Source: Vibrio sp. Isolate32
Lineage (GTDB): Bacteria > Pseudomonadota > Gammaproteobacteria > Enterobacterales > Vibrionaceae
DNA length: 64,000 nucleotides
Assembly: GCF_022397955.1 (NCBI RefSeq)
Contig: NZ_JAKEUQ010000001.1
Coordinates: 1,647-65,646 of the forward strand
Direction: 5' to 3'
The notes below the pieces were generated by a model, which was not told the DNA's origin, did not search any database, and saw nothing but the letters and a program-made list of their open reading frames with translations. Both the position numbers and the translations under genes were made by a program. Below are positions 43,547 to 52,263 of this stretch, in pieces; within the stretch, counting starts at the first letter, position 1, and each line of letters starts with the position of its first letter.

Positions 43547-43791
43547 GTGAGCAGTTCTAGCTCAGTAATGTTGCTCAAAGCTTCCTGATTGGTTTTGCCA
43601 CACACGATCGGACACGGTTTGAATTCGTGGCAAACTTTTGGTCGCTCAGCTTTTCCGAATAGCTTGCATAGGTTGTCGTCATTCAATTGAACGCAACGTT
43701 CGCCCGCTGGTTTGCCATTTGGCATGCCAGGAATAGGGGAAGAGATACTCGGTGCAATGCAGCATGCCCCACAACCTAATCGACAATCCAT
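43543..43791 (-). CDS. YkgJ family cysteine-cluster protein
   Basis: An 82-residue protein with eight cysteines, mostly paired as in the YkgJ/CxxCxxCC zinc-or-iron-binding family: MDCRLGCGACCIAP, then RCVQL, LCKLF, KVCHEF, PCPIVCG. The metal and function are unknown. It is convergent with the YheO-like regulator, with overlapping stops and no terminator between them. Confidence 0.85.
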   Translation of the reverse strand: MDCRLGCGACCIAPSISSPIPGMPNGKPAGERCVQLNDDNLCKLFGKAERPKVCHEFKPCPIVCGKTNQEALSNITELELLT

Positions 43792-44012
43792 CTAAAAGTC
43801 CTCGTAAAAATGAAGGGGGCATTATGGACATTTCTCGCCAGATTGGAAGAGGTGTGCGTAAATTCCTATCCATAAGATTACTTGGCTAAATACGAACAAA
43901 TCTTACTCAATGCTCCTATCACTCCAGTAAGGCCGTAAAACTTGAATTTTGCCGTTCAGAGGGGTATAAAACGCACCCAATTCAATCCCATTCAGTAATA
44001 AGTAGTAAGCGT

Positions 44013-44453
44013 ATGAGCACTCCATTTTGGCAAAGTAAATCGTTAGAGCACATGACAGAAGAAGAATGGGAATCGCTCTGTGATGGGTGTGGCAAGTGTT
44101 GTCTGCACAAGCTAATGGATGAAGATACGGATGAAATCTATTACACCAACGTGGCGTGTAGTTGGCTGAACAGCAAAACATGTTCGTGTAAAGACTACCC
44201 AAACCGTTTCACTTCAGGCGAAGAGTGCACCAAGCTGACGCGTGAAGATATTGATGACTTTACATGGCTGCCACACACTTGTGCATACCGCTTGTTGGCA
44301 GAAAACCAACCGCTGCCAGAGTGGCACCCATTAATCACTGGCTCTAAGTCTGCAATGCACGCAGCAGGAGAAAGTGTACGAAACAAAGTGGTGTATGAAA
44401 TCGATGTGGTGGACTGGGAAGACCACATTTTAAATCATCCTAGCAAGGGGTAG
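44013..44453 (+). CDS. ycgN: YcgN family cysteine-cluster protein (UPF0260)
   Basis: A 146-residue protein matching Ycg[59 protein letters not shown] and the [17 protein letters not shown]...PEWHPLITG core. The CxxCxxCC cluster probably binds a metal; no activity is established. Starts at ATG 44013; separate from the YkgJ-like gene, which is divergent from it. Confidence 0.93.
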   Translation: MSTPFWQSKSLEHMTEEEWESLCDGCGKCCLHKLMDEDTDEIYYTNVACSWLNSKTCSCKDYPNRFTSGEECTKLTREDIDDFTWLPHTCAYRLLAENQPLPEWHPLITGSKSAMHAAGESVRNKVVYEIDVVDWEDHILNHPSKG

Positions 44454-44559
44454 GCTTCGTAAGGCTTAGCGGGGCTAGTGGGTTTATGGTTATTTTCGAT
44501 AAATACCAAATGCTTTCTTGTCGCTGTCAAAGTTAGCACTAAGGAGAAGTATTCGGTGT

Positions 44560-44852
44560 AAATGAAGTACGAAGTTTCATAACTTCCTTTCCTTTTCACG
44601 CTTCTACCTTTCACGACAGCAATAACGCTTTTAACAGTGACCCACTTTTCTCTGAGGCCTTTATTAAATGCAGCTGGGAGCACGTAAACTTATCGTACCT
44701 CTTTTCGACCATGACTTTATCTTCGGTGATATCAGATTCTTGCTTGTCCTCAGACAAAGCCAATAATCTTGAAATTGTGCATCAACTTCTTCGATTAAGC
44801 TCGGTTGATTATTTTTGACTTGAACTAATAAATCTCCAACCTGATCAATCAT
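44560..44852 (-). pseudogene. ISAs1/H-repeat-type transposase fragment
   Basis: Two minus-strand frames hold pieces of one transposase: VGDLLVQVKNNQPSLIEEVDAQFQDYW (compare DYLxxVKxNQPxL in ISAs1) and, after a frameshift near 44680, LPAAFNKGLREKWVTVKSVIAVVKGRSVKRKGSYETSYFI. Stops and frame changes make it dead; terminal repeats were not located. It lies at the edge of the sugar-catabolism block. Confidence 0.75.
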
Positions 44853-44859
44853 TTTTTCA

Positions 44860-45560
44860 GTGTTTCAGTCTGACATTGCAGGGCTTCAGCCTAAAGCCTC
44901 TAACATGTTTATTATCGCTGTTAACTCCATCTCCTTGTCTTCTCAGGGGGGTAAGGGTTAAGTTAATGGTTGGTTCAAACGATCTTAGAACATTCTGATT
45001 TAAAAGGATTAAGGCGTATAGTTCTCGCTACAAGAGATGCACATGGTTTGTATTCATAATACGGATTTAGAGTCATCGAAACCCCCAAAATTTTATTCAA
45101 ATCTTGCCTCCTGATGTTGACAGTGTCTCAGCAGCATAGCGAATTTTAGTATTTTATGTTCAATAGCTTATAAAAATAGCGTTAATTATCATTGTTTGAT
45201 TGCTCCCCGTGTTTTGGGTGCACATTTATTTACCCCCCTTGTAAGTGATTATGAATTGCGTCTGAGTCTTAACGGCCGTGTTTATTCAATATTTGCACAT
45301 CCTTCTGGTCGTCAACAATTTTTATGTTCAGGTCGGTTTTCATACTACCCTTCTAAGCCAATTACACGGCTCAAAACCTACCGATAGACCCAAACTGGTC
45401 GTATTTAAAACCACATATTATTAAAGTACCCATTATGATTATTTTTCCGCCACAACTTGTTTTTTATACCCAACCTTATTTTTGAGGTTTTAAGCTCACT
45501 ACTTCAGATGAAAAAGCAAAATTCATTCTATTATATGCAATAAATTACTCATTAAAAACG
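44860..45560. other. AT-rich gene-free stretch upstream of the GntR operon
   Basis: No convincing gene, RNA or terminal repeat. A 63-codon plus-strand frame (45196-45387) has no ribosome site and unlikely composition. Probably debris of the insertion event; the operator-bearing part follows from 45569. Confidence 0.5.
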
Positions 45561-45568
45561 TGCTCTTT

Positions 45569-45587
45569 TGGTATTTAATTAATACCA
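45569..45587. promoter_or_regulatory. Distal inverted-repeat operator of the GntR operon
   Basis: TGGTATT-TAATT-AATACCA, a perfect 7-5-7 inverted repeat 225 bp upstream of the gntR-type gene. It resembles TGGTnnnACCA-type sites of FadR-subfamily GntR regulators. Confidence 0.72.
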
Positions 45588-45753
45588 GTTTAACAGTTTT
45601 TGGTTTTGTAAAAGGAGCGTTTTTGATGTGCTCGTCAACAAATTGATCAAAAAGTAATCAAGTTTTGTTGTAAAAATCCTAATTTAGCTATTAGCTATAA
45701 CTTAGTCGGTTGCTAGCAAAGCAAGCAATCAAACCGCAGTAATAAGAATGAAT

Positions 45754-45772
45754 TGGTATTGGTGTAATACCA
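45754..45772. promoter_or_regulatory. Proximal inverted-repeat operator of the GntR operon
   Basis: TGGTATT-GGTGT-AATACCA: identical arms and spacing to the distal site, 185 bp away and 40 bp before the regulator's start. The pair could support looping or autoregulation. Confidence 0.75.
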
Positions 45773-45811
45773 AAAGAAGGTAAATGGTTATCTACTGAGG
45801 ATCAAAATACT

Positions 45812-46543
45812 ATGCTTAACGATTTTAATGAATCACCTAAATACAGCGCTGACGTGTCGAGGCTTACGCTGAAAGCACAAATAGCTGACAAGTTAAGTGC
45901 TTTGATCGCATCGCGCATGATTGTTGAAGGAGAGGCTTTGCCATCAGAGCGCGAATTAGCGAAGTCGTATGACGTCAGCCGAGAAACAATACGCGGGTCG
46001 TTAGCAACCCTACGCGAAAGAGGTTTGATAACTATATCTCGAGGTAGAAAAAGCATTGTCGCGGAGGGCTCTGCAAAGATCATCCAGTCAACTTGCTTGC
46101 TGGACGATATTCAAAATTTCGATGCATTTACGGTTGTTGAAACAAGAAAGGTAATTGAGCGTGCAATATTGCGCTCAGCAGCAATTAATATCAAGGACGA
46201 AGACTTAGAGAAGCTGGCATCTTTGGTCGAATACCAGGAAACAGTATTGGATAACCACGTCGCGTTCCAGGTTTCTGACAAAGAGTTTCATTCGATTATC
46301 TATAAATCGTGCCGGAACGATTTGTTGTCCAAGATTGCCATTGATGTCTACTCCTATGCACTAGAGCATCGAACAGCTGCATTGGCTGAAGAAAAATCGA
46401 CCGTTAGAAGCATTCGAGAGCATCACCAAATTCTAAGGTCACTTCAAAACCATGACCCTGATGCCGCTGAACGTTCCATATTGGGGCACGTGGATAGCAT
46501 CTTTAAGTCAACACTGATCATGCAAAACAAGGACAATGAGTAG
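45812..46543 (+). CDS. GntR-family (FadR/FCD subfamily) transcriptional regulator
   Basis: A 243-residue regulator: N-terminal winged helix (about 20-85, QIADKLSALIASRMIVEGEALPSERELAKSYDVSRETIRGSLATLRERGLI) and a helical FCD ligand domain with metal-binding-type residues (ETRKVIERAILRSAA, HSIIYKSC, REHHQILRSLQNHDPDAAERSILGHVDS). It is the first gene of the ABC importer operon, 6 bp before the ATPase, and follows two matching inverted repeats. Likely a repressor relieved by a sugar-acid intermediate of the pathway (inference). Confidence 0.9.
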   Translation: MLNDFNESPKYSADVSRLTLKAQIADKLSALIASRMIVEGEALPSERELAKSYDVSRETIRGSLATLRERGLITISRGRKSIVAEGSAKIIQSTCLLDDIQNFDAFTVVETRKVIERAILRSAAINIKDEDLEKLASLVEYQETVLDNHVAFQVSDKEFHSIIYKSCRNDLLSKIAIDVYSYALEHRTAALAEEKSTVRSIREHHQILRSLQNHDPDAAERSILGHVDSIFKSTLIMQNKDNE

Positions 46544-46549
46544 CCGATT

Positions 46550-47638
46550 ATGCCTGTAATTACTTTAAATAAGCTAACCAAAAGATACAAATCTACCGAA
46601 GTGATTCACCAGATTGATTTGGTGATGGAAGATAACGAGTTTACCGTATTTGTAGGTCCGTCGGGGTGTGGTAAATCCACAACGTTAAGAATGATCGCGG
46701 GTCTAGAAACGGTCAGTGATGGCGAAATCAAAATGGACGACCGTCCTATTTCAGGTCTCGAACCGATTGATCGTGACATCGCGATGGTATTCCAGGACTA
46801 CGCACTTTACCCACACATGGATGTGTACAAGAACATGTCTTTTGCTTTACGTCTTGCAAAGCACCCGAAAAGTGATATCAAAAAGCGAGTGGCAGAAGTG
46901 GCAAAAATGCTTGGCCTCACCGAATACCTTCACAGAAAACCTGCGGAATTGTCTGGTGGCCAAAGACAGCGAGTTGCGATGGGACGTGCATTGGTTAGAA
47001 ATTCTTCGACCTTGCTGATGGACGAGCCACTTTCAAACCTTGACGCCAAATTGCGCGGCCAAATGCGTGCTGAGCTCGCGATGATGAGTAAAAACATCAA
47101 GAAAAATATTGTCTATGTGACTCACGATCAGATCGAAGCCATGACACTTGCAGACCGAATTGTAGTTATGAAAGATGGGTATATCCAACAGCACGGGACG
47201 CCAAGAGAGCTGTTTGATAAGCCAAGCAACAAGTTTGTGGCGGGTTTTATGGGGATGCCACCAATGAATTTTCTAGATATGTGCTTAGAGCAGATAGACG
47301 GAAAAACCTACGCTGTAGGGTCGGATTTTAAACTCGAGCTTTCAGCTTTAGAAGATAAATCTAAGTTACCAGATTCCGGCGAGGTTACGATAGGTATTCG
47401 TCCCTCTGCGCTCACATCCCCAATTTCTGTTCAATTTGAAAATTTAATCACGTTCACTATTAACGTAACTGAATATGTAGGCAATCAGACGGTATTAATT
47501 TCAGAAATTCAAGGTAAACGATTCATGGTTGAAGTGGATTCACTCAATGAATTTAACGATGGTGATACAGTCAGTTTTCAAGTAAATCCTGACGATATTT
47601 ATATTTTCGAAAAAAACACGGAAGAAGCAATATATTAA
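46550..47638 (+). CDS. Sugar ABC transporter ATPase (MalK/UgpC type)
   Basis: A 362-residue ATPase. Walker A VGPSGCGKSTTLRMIAG, Q-loop VFQDYALYPHM, signature LSGGQRQRVAMGRALV, Walker B LLMDEPLSNLDAKLR and switch His in YVTHDQIEAM are all intact. A C-terminal TOBE domain (about 240-355) is typical of CUT1 importers. It sits 6 bp after the GntR gene and upstream of its binding protein and two permeases, so a complete importer is encoded. Confidence 0.93.
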   Translation: MPVITLNKLTKRYKSTEVIHQIDLVMEDNEFTVFVGPSGCGKSTTLRMIAGLETVSDGEIKMDDRPISGLEPIDRDIAMVFQDYALYPHMDVYKNMSFALRLAKHPKSDIKKRVAEVAKMLGLTEYLHRKPAELSGGQRQRVAMGRALVRNSSTLLMDEPLSNLDAKLRGQMRAELAMMSKNIKKNIVYVTHDQIEAMTLADRIVVMKDGYIQQHGTPRELFDKPSNKFVAGFMGMPPMNFLDMCLEQIDGKTYAVGSDFKLELSALEDKSKLPDSGEVTIGIRPSALTSPISVQFENLITFTINVTEYVGNQTVLISEIQGKRFMVEVDSLNEFNDGDTVSFQVNPDDIYIFEKNTEEAIY

Positions 47639-47713
47639 ATTTAAAATCATTTAATAAGTTAAGATAAAAACAACAAGGATAGCTAATTCATTCTCTTGCT
47701 CTTAGGAGGCAAA

Positions 47714-49060
47714 ATGATTACGAACATTAAAAAGGTATTTAATAAATCAATAATCACAGCGCTAGCGCTGAGTACTGCGTCATCATTTTCGTATGCAAGC
47801 CCATACGATAAATATAAAGATACGACGCTGGTAGTGAATTTTCCTGCACACCCTCATTATAATGCAGTTATGAAGGTATTACCTGAATTCACTAAAGAAA
47901 CGGGGATTAAAGTAGAAGTCGACCAACTTCAATATTTGAGAATGCGTGAGAAGCAAACTCTAGAATTAACTAAGCGCAAAGGCGACTATGATCTCATTTC
48001 ATATGTTGTTTTCTCAAAGGCTGACTATGTATACGCCGATCAGCTGGAAAACCTTGCCAAATACTTTATGAACCCGATGTTGGCTGATCCTAAATTTGAT
48101 GCAGAAGACCTAGTTGATGGGTACGTTGCAAATATTGGTGTTGCTGGGGGTAAGAAAGGTTACCTTAAGGGACCAACGGGATCGTTGTTTGGTTTACCTT
48201 ACGGCTCTGAAACGTCAATCCTGGGGTATCGCAAAGACATTTTTGAAAAGCACAATTTGGAGGTGCCGACCAACTATAAAGAGATGTTATCTCTAGCTTG
48301 TGAGATCCCTAAACTTGAACCAGGGATGGGGGGACTAGCGTCTCGTGCGGCTTCAGGCCATCATGCGTCGCACGCTTTTCTTCTTCATTTATCACCTTTA
48401 GGTGGGCGAGTTTTTGATGACCAATGGAAACCAATCGTTAATAATGCTCAAGGTGTAGAAGCTGCTAAAGCGTTGAAAACGATTGTAGATTGTGGTGCTG
48501 AAGGCGCAAAAACGTTCGGTTTTGCCGAGGCAGGTACATCCTTTTTACAAGGCAAGTCTGCTATGTTCCTCGATTCTACTGTATTCGCAGGTCAGGTGAA
48601 TGATCCAAGCAAGTCTAAAGTGGTGGGTAAAATCGGTTGGGCTCCTCACCCTATGGGTGTACGCAAAGGTTCACAAACCGGTGGATTCGGTATTGGTATT
48701 CCGACCAATGCGCAAAACAAAGAAGCAGCCTTCTTGTTAATGCAATGGCTAACGTCGAAGAAGGCAGACAAACTCGTTGCGATGGCTGGAGGAAATCCTT
48801 CTCGTTACTCTACGCACTTTGATAAAGACGTAAACGCGAAATTCCCTCATATGAAAGTATTTGGTGAAGCACTGAAAGACGCGGATCCAGATTGGCGTCC
48901 AATCATTCCAGTTTGGGGTAAAATTAATGCTGATTTAGGGACTACCTTATCGAAAGTATTAACAGAAGATCTGGATATTCAAGAGGCGCTTGATGGCGTT
49001 GCTAAGCGTGCGGAGAAGGAAATGGCTGATGCTGGCTATTATTCTTGGGACGAAAAATAA
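47714..49060 (+). CDS. Extracellular sugar-binding protein of the ABC importer
   Basis: A 448-residue family 1 solute-binding protein with a Sec signal peptide (MITNIKKVFNKSIITALALSTASSFSYA). The mature part begins KYKDTTLVVNFPAHPHYNAVMKVLPEFTKETGIKVEVDQL, as in CUT1 binding proteins, with conserved blocks FGLPYGSETSILGYRKDIFEKH and GGFGIGIPTNAQNKEAAFLLMQWLTS. TAGGAGG precedes ATG 47714. Periplasmic; the ligand is predicted from the neighbouring enzymes to be a sugar lactone or acid such as L-ascorbate, but could be a larger sugar. Confidence 0.9.
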   Translation: MITNIKKVFNKSIITALALSTASSFSYASPYDKYKDTTLVVNFPAHPHYNAVMKVLPEFTKETGIKVEVDQLQYLRMREKQTLELTKRKGDYDLISYVVFSKADYVYADQLENLAKYFMNPMLADPKFDAEDLVDGYVANIGVAGGKKGYLKGPTGSLFGLPYGSETSILGYRKDIFEKHNLEVPTNYKEMLSLACEIPKLEPGMGGLASRAASGHHASHAFLLHLSPLGGRVFDDQWKPIVNNAQGVEAAKALKTIVDCGAEGAKTFGFAEAGTSFLQGKSAMFLDSTVFAGQVNDPSKSKVVGKIGWAPHPMGVRKGSQTGGFGIGIPTNAQNKEAAFLLMQWLTSKKADKLVAMAGGNPSRYSTHFDKDVNAKFPHMKVFGEALKDADPDWRPIIPVWGKINADLGTTLSKVLTEDLDIQEALDGVAKRAEKEMADAGYYSWDEK

Positions 49061-49153
49061 TTAATCTCTAATAAATATGAGTTAAATCGGAAATGTTCTC
49101 GCCCTAAAATATTTGGGCGAGATAACTCCAAATCTATATAAATCGGTGTTTAA

Positions 49154-50074
49154 ATGAAAGCTATTGATATTAATCGCATGACTCCGTATGTGTTCTTGGC
49201 TCCTGCCTGCATTTTTTTAATATTTGGTCTTCTATATCCAATTTTATATATGATGTATGCGAGTTTCCTAGATTGGAATCCAAGCCAACTAATTAATGAA
49301 GCAGATTGGGTCGGTCTCAAAAACTATTTTGACTTATTTCAAGACTCATCATTTCGTGAATCTCTTGGAGTGACTTTAAAATTTGCTGGTATTATTATTT
49401 TTTTAGAAGTTTTTCTGGGTGTAGGGCTTGCGTTGTTGCTAGATAGAAACATTCGTGGAATGTCTATATTGAGAACAATATTTATTTTACCCATGATGAT
49501 TGCTCCAATTGTAGTTGGATTAATGTGGCGTTATATGTACCACCCTACTATCGGTGTTTTTAATCGCACATTAAACGCATTGGGTTTCGATTCCATTCCA
49601 TGGTTGTCGGACTCTGATTGGGCACAATCGTCGATCATTATTGCGGACGTTTGGCAGTGGACACCATTTATTTTCATCCTTTCACTTGCTGCATTGCAAT
49701 CTTTGCCTAAGTCGACACTTGAAGCCGCTAGAATTGATGGCGCAACACAGTGGCAACAGATCGTCTACATCAAGATACCTTTGATGATGCCTGTGCTTAT
49801 CGTAACTATGCTGCTTCGTCTGATTGATGCATTCAAAGTGCTTGAGGTTATTCTGGTCATGACAAACGGTGGTCCTGGTTTATCTACTGAAATTCTCTCG
49901 CTCAGAATTTCTCGCACAGCCTCAGAATTTAGAGAGCTTGGAGAGGCTGCAGCTATGTCCAATATGCTACTTGTCGTTCTGTTGGTATTAACCCTAACCA
50001 TGTTTATTTACAACCGAGTAAATGAAAAACGAATCGAGAAATTGGCGACTGTCAGAAAGGATGAAGAAGAATGA
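49154..50074 (+). CDS. Sugar ABC transporter permease 1 (MalF/UgpA type)
   Basis: A 306-residue inner-membrane permease with six predicted spans, starting PYVFLAPACIFLIFGLLYPILYMMYASFLDW. The EAA loop (EAARIDGATQWQQIVYIKIPLMMPV) contacts the ATPase. It overlaps the second permease by 4 bases (ATGA). Confidence 0.92.
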   Translation: MKAIDINRMTPYVFLAPACIFLIFGLLYPILYMMYASFLDWNPSQLINEADWVGLKNYFDLFQDSSFRESLGVTLKFAGIIIFLEVFLGVGLALLLDRNIRGMSILRTIFILPMMIAPIVVGLMWRYMYHPTIGVFNRTLNALGFDSIPWLSDSDWAQSSIIIADVWQWTPFIFILSLAALQSLPKSTLEAARIDGATQWQQIVYIKIPLMMPVLIVTMLLRLIDAFKVLEVILVMTNGGPGLSTEILSLRISRTASEFRELGEAAAMSNMLLVVLLVLTLTMFIYNRVNEKRIEKLATVRKDEEE

Positions 50075-50943
50075 GTAATCCAAAGGAAAATGAACAAAAC
50101 CCAGCGTTTTACGCCTTAATTGTAGCGCTAATTGTGATGTCACTCGGCCCAATAATGTTGATGGTGATGACGTCACTTAAATTGAACGTAGATATAATGA
50201 GCGACACGAGTGGTTTATTTTTTACACCAACACTTAAAAATTACGAGACCGTGTTGTGTGACGTGCTGTGGTACACGCCTGATCATGTAGACTTTTGTAG
50301 CCCGACGTTCACTCGTTCACTAGGGAACTCAATTTTTATTGCGACTGTTTCTACCGTTATCACATTGACCATTGGTTGTATGGCCGCTTACGCGTTAGTT
50401 CGATTTAAGTTTATGGGTAGAGGCGCTGTGTCACTGACAACCCTGATGATGCGTATGGTACCACCAGCGGTATTATTAGTACCTGTATTCGGTATCTGGA
50501 CGTTCGACTACGGCTTGGATGGGACATTTAGCGGCATCATTTTATTGTATGTCGCAATGAACCTTCCGTTTGTAATATGGATTTTGCAAAGCTTCATTGT
50601 GCAAGTGCCATTGCCTTTGGAAGAGGCCGCAAAGGTGGATGGAGCCAGGCCCATGCAAATCTTTTTTTTGGTGGTTTTACCCATTATTAAACCGGGTTTA
50701 GCTGCTGCTGCGATCTTTACGTTTCGAATTGCTTGGAATGAATTTTTGTTGGCGAACGCGTTGTTACAGCGTGACACACGTACTGTGCCCGTAACCATTG
50801 TTAACTCTTTGACAGAGTACGACATTGATTGGGGCGTCATTATGGCAACAGGCATGCTTTTGGCGGTTCCTCCCATAATTTTTACTTTCATTGCGTCAAA
50901 ACAAATCATCACCGGTATGACTGCAGGTGCGGTCAAAGGTTAA
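50071..50943 (+). CDS. Sugar ABC transporter permease 2 (MalG/UgpE type)
   Basis: A 290-residue permease with six spans and the EAA loop EEAAKVDGARPMQIFFLVVLPIIKPGL. The stretch between the first two spans (about 55-80) carries an extra segment with two cysteines (LCDVLWYTPDHVDFCSP) that would face the periplasm. It starts within the stop of permease 1, so translation is coupled. Confidence 0.92.
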   Translation: MSNPKENEQNPAFYALIVALIVMSLGPIMLMVMTSLKLNVDIMSDTSGLFFTPTLKNYETVLCDVLWYTPDHVDFCSPTFTRSLGNSIFIATVSTVITLTIGCMAAYALVRFKFMGRGAVSLTTLMMRMVPPAVLLVPVFGIWTFDYGLDGTFSGIILLYVAMNLPFVIWILQSFIVQVPLPLEEAAKVDGARPMQIFFLVVLPIIKPGLAAAAIFTFRIAWNEFLLANALLQRDTRTVPVTIVNSLTEYDIDWGVIMATGMLLAVPPIIFTFIASKQIITGMTAGAVKG

Positions 50944-50979
50944 CAGATTTAATTTTTCAACAGTTTTACAGGTATACAC

Positions 50980-52110
50980 ATGAATTTAGAAAAAGATTAC
51001 CAACTAGTGATTGGAACATATAGTGATATCGATGCGTTGGCTCATCAGCCGTATTCTCCGAAACCGGGTGAGGGTATGTACTGCGCTACTCTTACAAAAA
51101 ACGGTCAACTCATCGTTAATAGCGCTGTGGCATCCCTGAACCCTGCAGTGCTCATTCCTGGCTCTGACAAGAAATATTTATATGCGATTTTGGAAACGAT
51201 CAGAGAGAACGGTTCTATTGTTCAGTATGAAGTCCAGGCCGACGGTAGCCTTACTGAAGTGTCCTCTTTTCAGGCAGGCGGAAAATCAACGTGTTACTTG
51301 TCTTTTTCCCCTAACAATGATGCCGCCATCGTCATTAACTACTGGGATGCCATCATTGATGTAGTCGATGTCGATGAGCAAGGACGTCTTGGTGAGGTAC
51401 TTCAAAGCTTCAAACAATACTACCGACCTGAGTCCGAGTGGCGACAAGTGCAAGACCGCGAAGATCATTGGGGAAATCGTCAAGTAGGCCCACACGCACA
51501 CTGCGCGCACTTTTGGCATGAGTGGGTGTTTATTCCTGACCTGGGAGAGAATGCGGTATTCCAGTATCGTTGGAACCCAGAAACTCGTCAATTGATGCGT
51601 GATACTTGGATTGAGTTTGAACCAGGTTCAGGGCCAAGACACATGGCAATGCATCCAAATTTAGACATCTGTTATATCTCAAACGAGCTATTTAATACGG
51701 TTTGTGTCGCTAAGTTGGACAGTTCTGAGCCCTCAGAGGTAAAACCACGCCTTATCGTGACTCAATATGAATCGACCTTAAACAACCACGATCAAATCAG
51801 CTATGTCTCTGAAATTAAATTGTCTCCGGATGCGAAGTTTCTTTATGTCTCCAACCGTGGGGACAACTCAATTGCCGTGTTCAAAGTCCTGGAAGATGGC
51901 AAATTGAAGCGCATAGACATCACATCAACGGAGGGGAAATTCCCTCGACATTTTGCTATTTCTCCTTGTGGAAAGGCGGCCATCATTTCCAACCAAGATA
52001 CCGGTAATGTGATCGTATTTTCTAGAGACTTGGAAACGGGGTTGATCAAGATGACCGATGAAATCATCGAAGTCCCAGCGCCAAACTATATCCGTTTTTT
52101 GGAATTGTAA
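50980..52110 (+). CDS. Beta-propeller lactonase family protein (YbhE/Pgl type)
   Basis: A 376-residue seven-bladed propeller of the 6-phosphogluconolactonase/carboxymuconate cyclase family. Typical blocks: VIGTYSD at the N-terminus, NPAVLIPGSDKKYLYAILE, QVGPHAHCAHFW with paired histidines, GSGPRHMAMHPN, SPDAKFLYVSNRGDNSIAVFKV and FPRHFAISPCGKAAIISNQDTGNVIVF. No signal peptide, so cytoplasmic. It lies between the importer and the kinase of a 3-keto-L-gulonate pathway. Hydrolysing L-ascorbate (a lactone) would give exactly that acid, and I infer this role. A conventional phosphogluconolactonase is the main alternative. Confidence 0.85.
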   Translation: MNLEKDYQLVIGTYSDIDALAHQPYSPKPGEGMYCATLTKNGQLIVNSAVASLNPAVLIPGSDKKYLYAILETIRENGSIVQYEVQADGSLTEVSSFQAGGKSTCYLSFSPNNDAAIVINYWDAIIDVVDVDEQGRLGEVLQSFKQYYRPESEWRQVQDREDHWGNRQVGPHAHCAHFWHEWVFIPDLGENAVFQYRWNPETRQLMRDTWIEFEPGSGPRHMAMHPNLDICYISNELFNTVCVAKLDSSEPSEVKPRLIVTQYESTLNNHDQISYVSEIKLSPDAKFLYVSNRGDNSIAVFKVLEDGKLKRIDITSTEGKFPRHFAISPCGKAAIISNQDTGNVIVFSRDLETGLIKMTDEIIEVPAPNYIRFLEL

Positions 52111-52263
52111 GGCGTTTGTTTAATCGTCAACGTAGAGATTAGGCATTTTAGAATGTCACCCTTTTTCATCGGTTATTGTGATAAGGGGGAGGGGGGAAGG
52201 GCCAAACACGATGCCATATCCGTTTGGTTTGACGTTTATGGATATTGATATGGATGATGGATC

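Noticed and set aside
45196..45387. 63-codon plus-strand frame upstream of the GntR gene
   Set aside because: No ribosome site and no recognisable motif; lies in gene-free debris.
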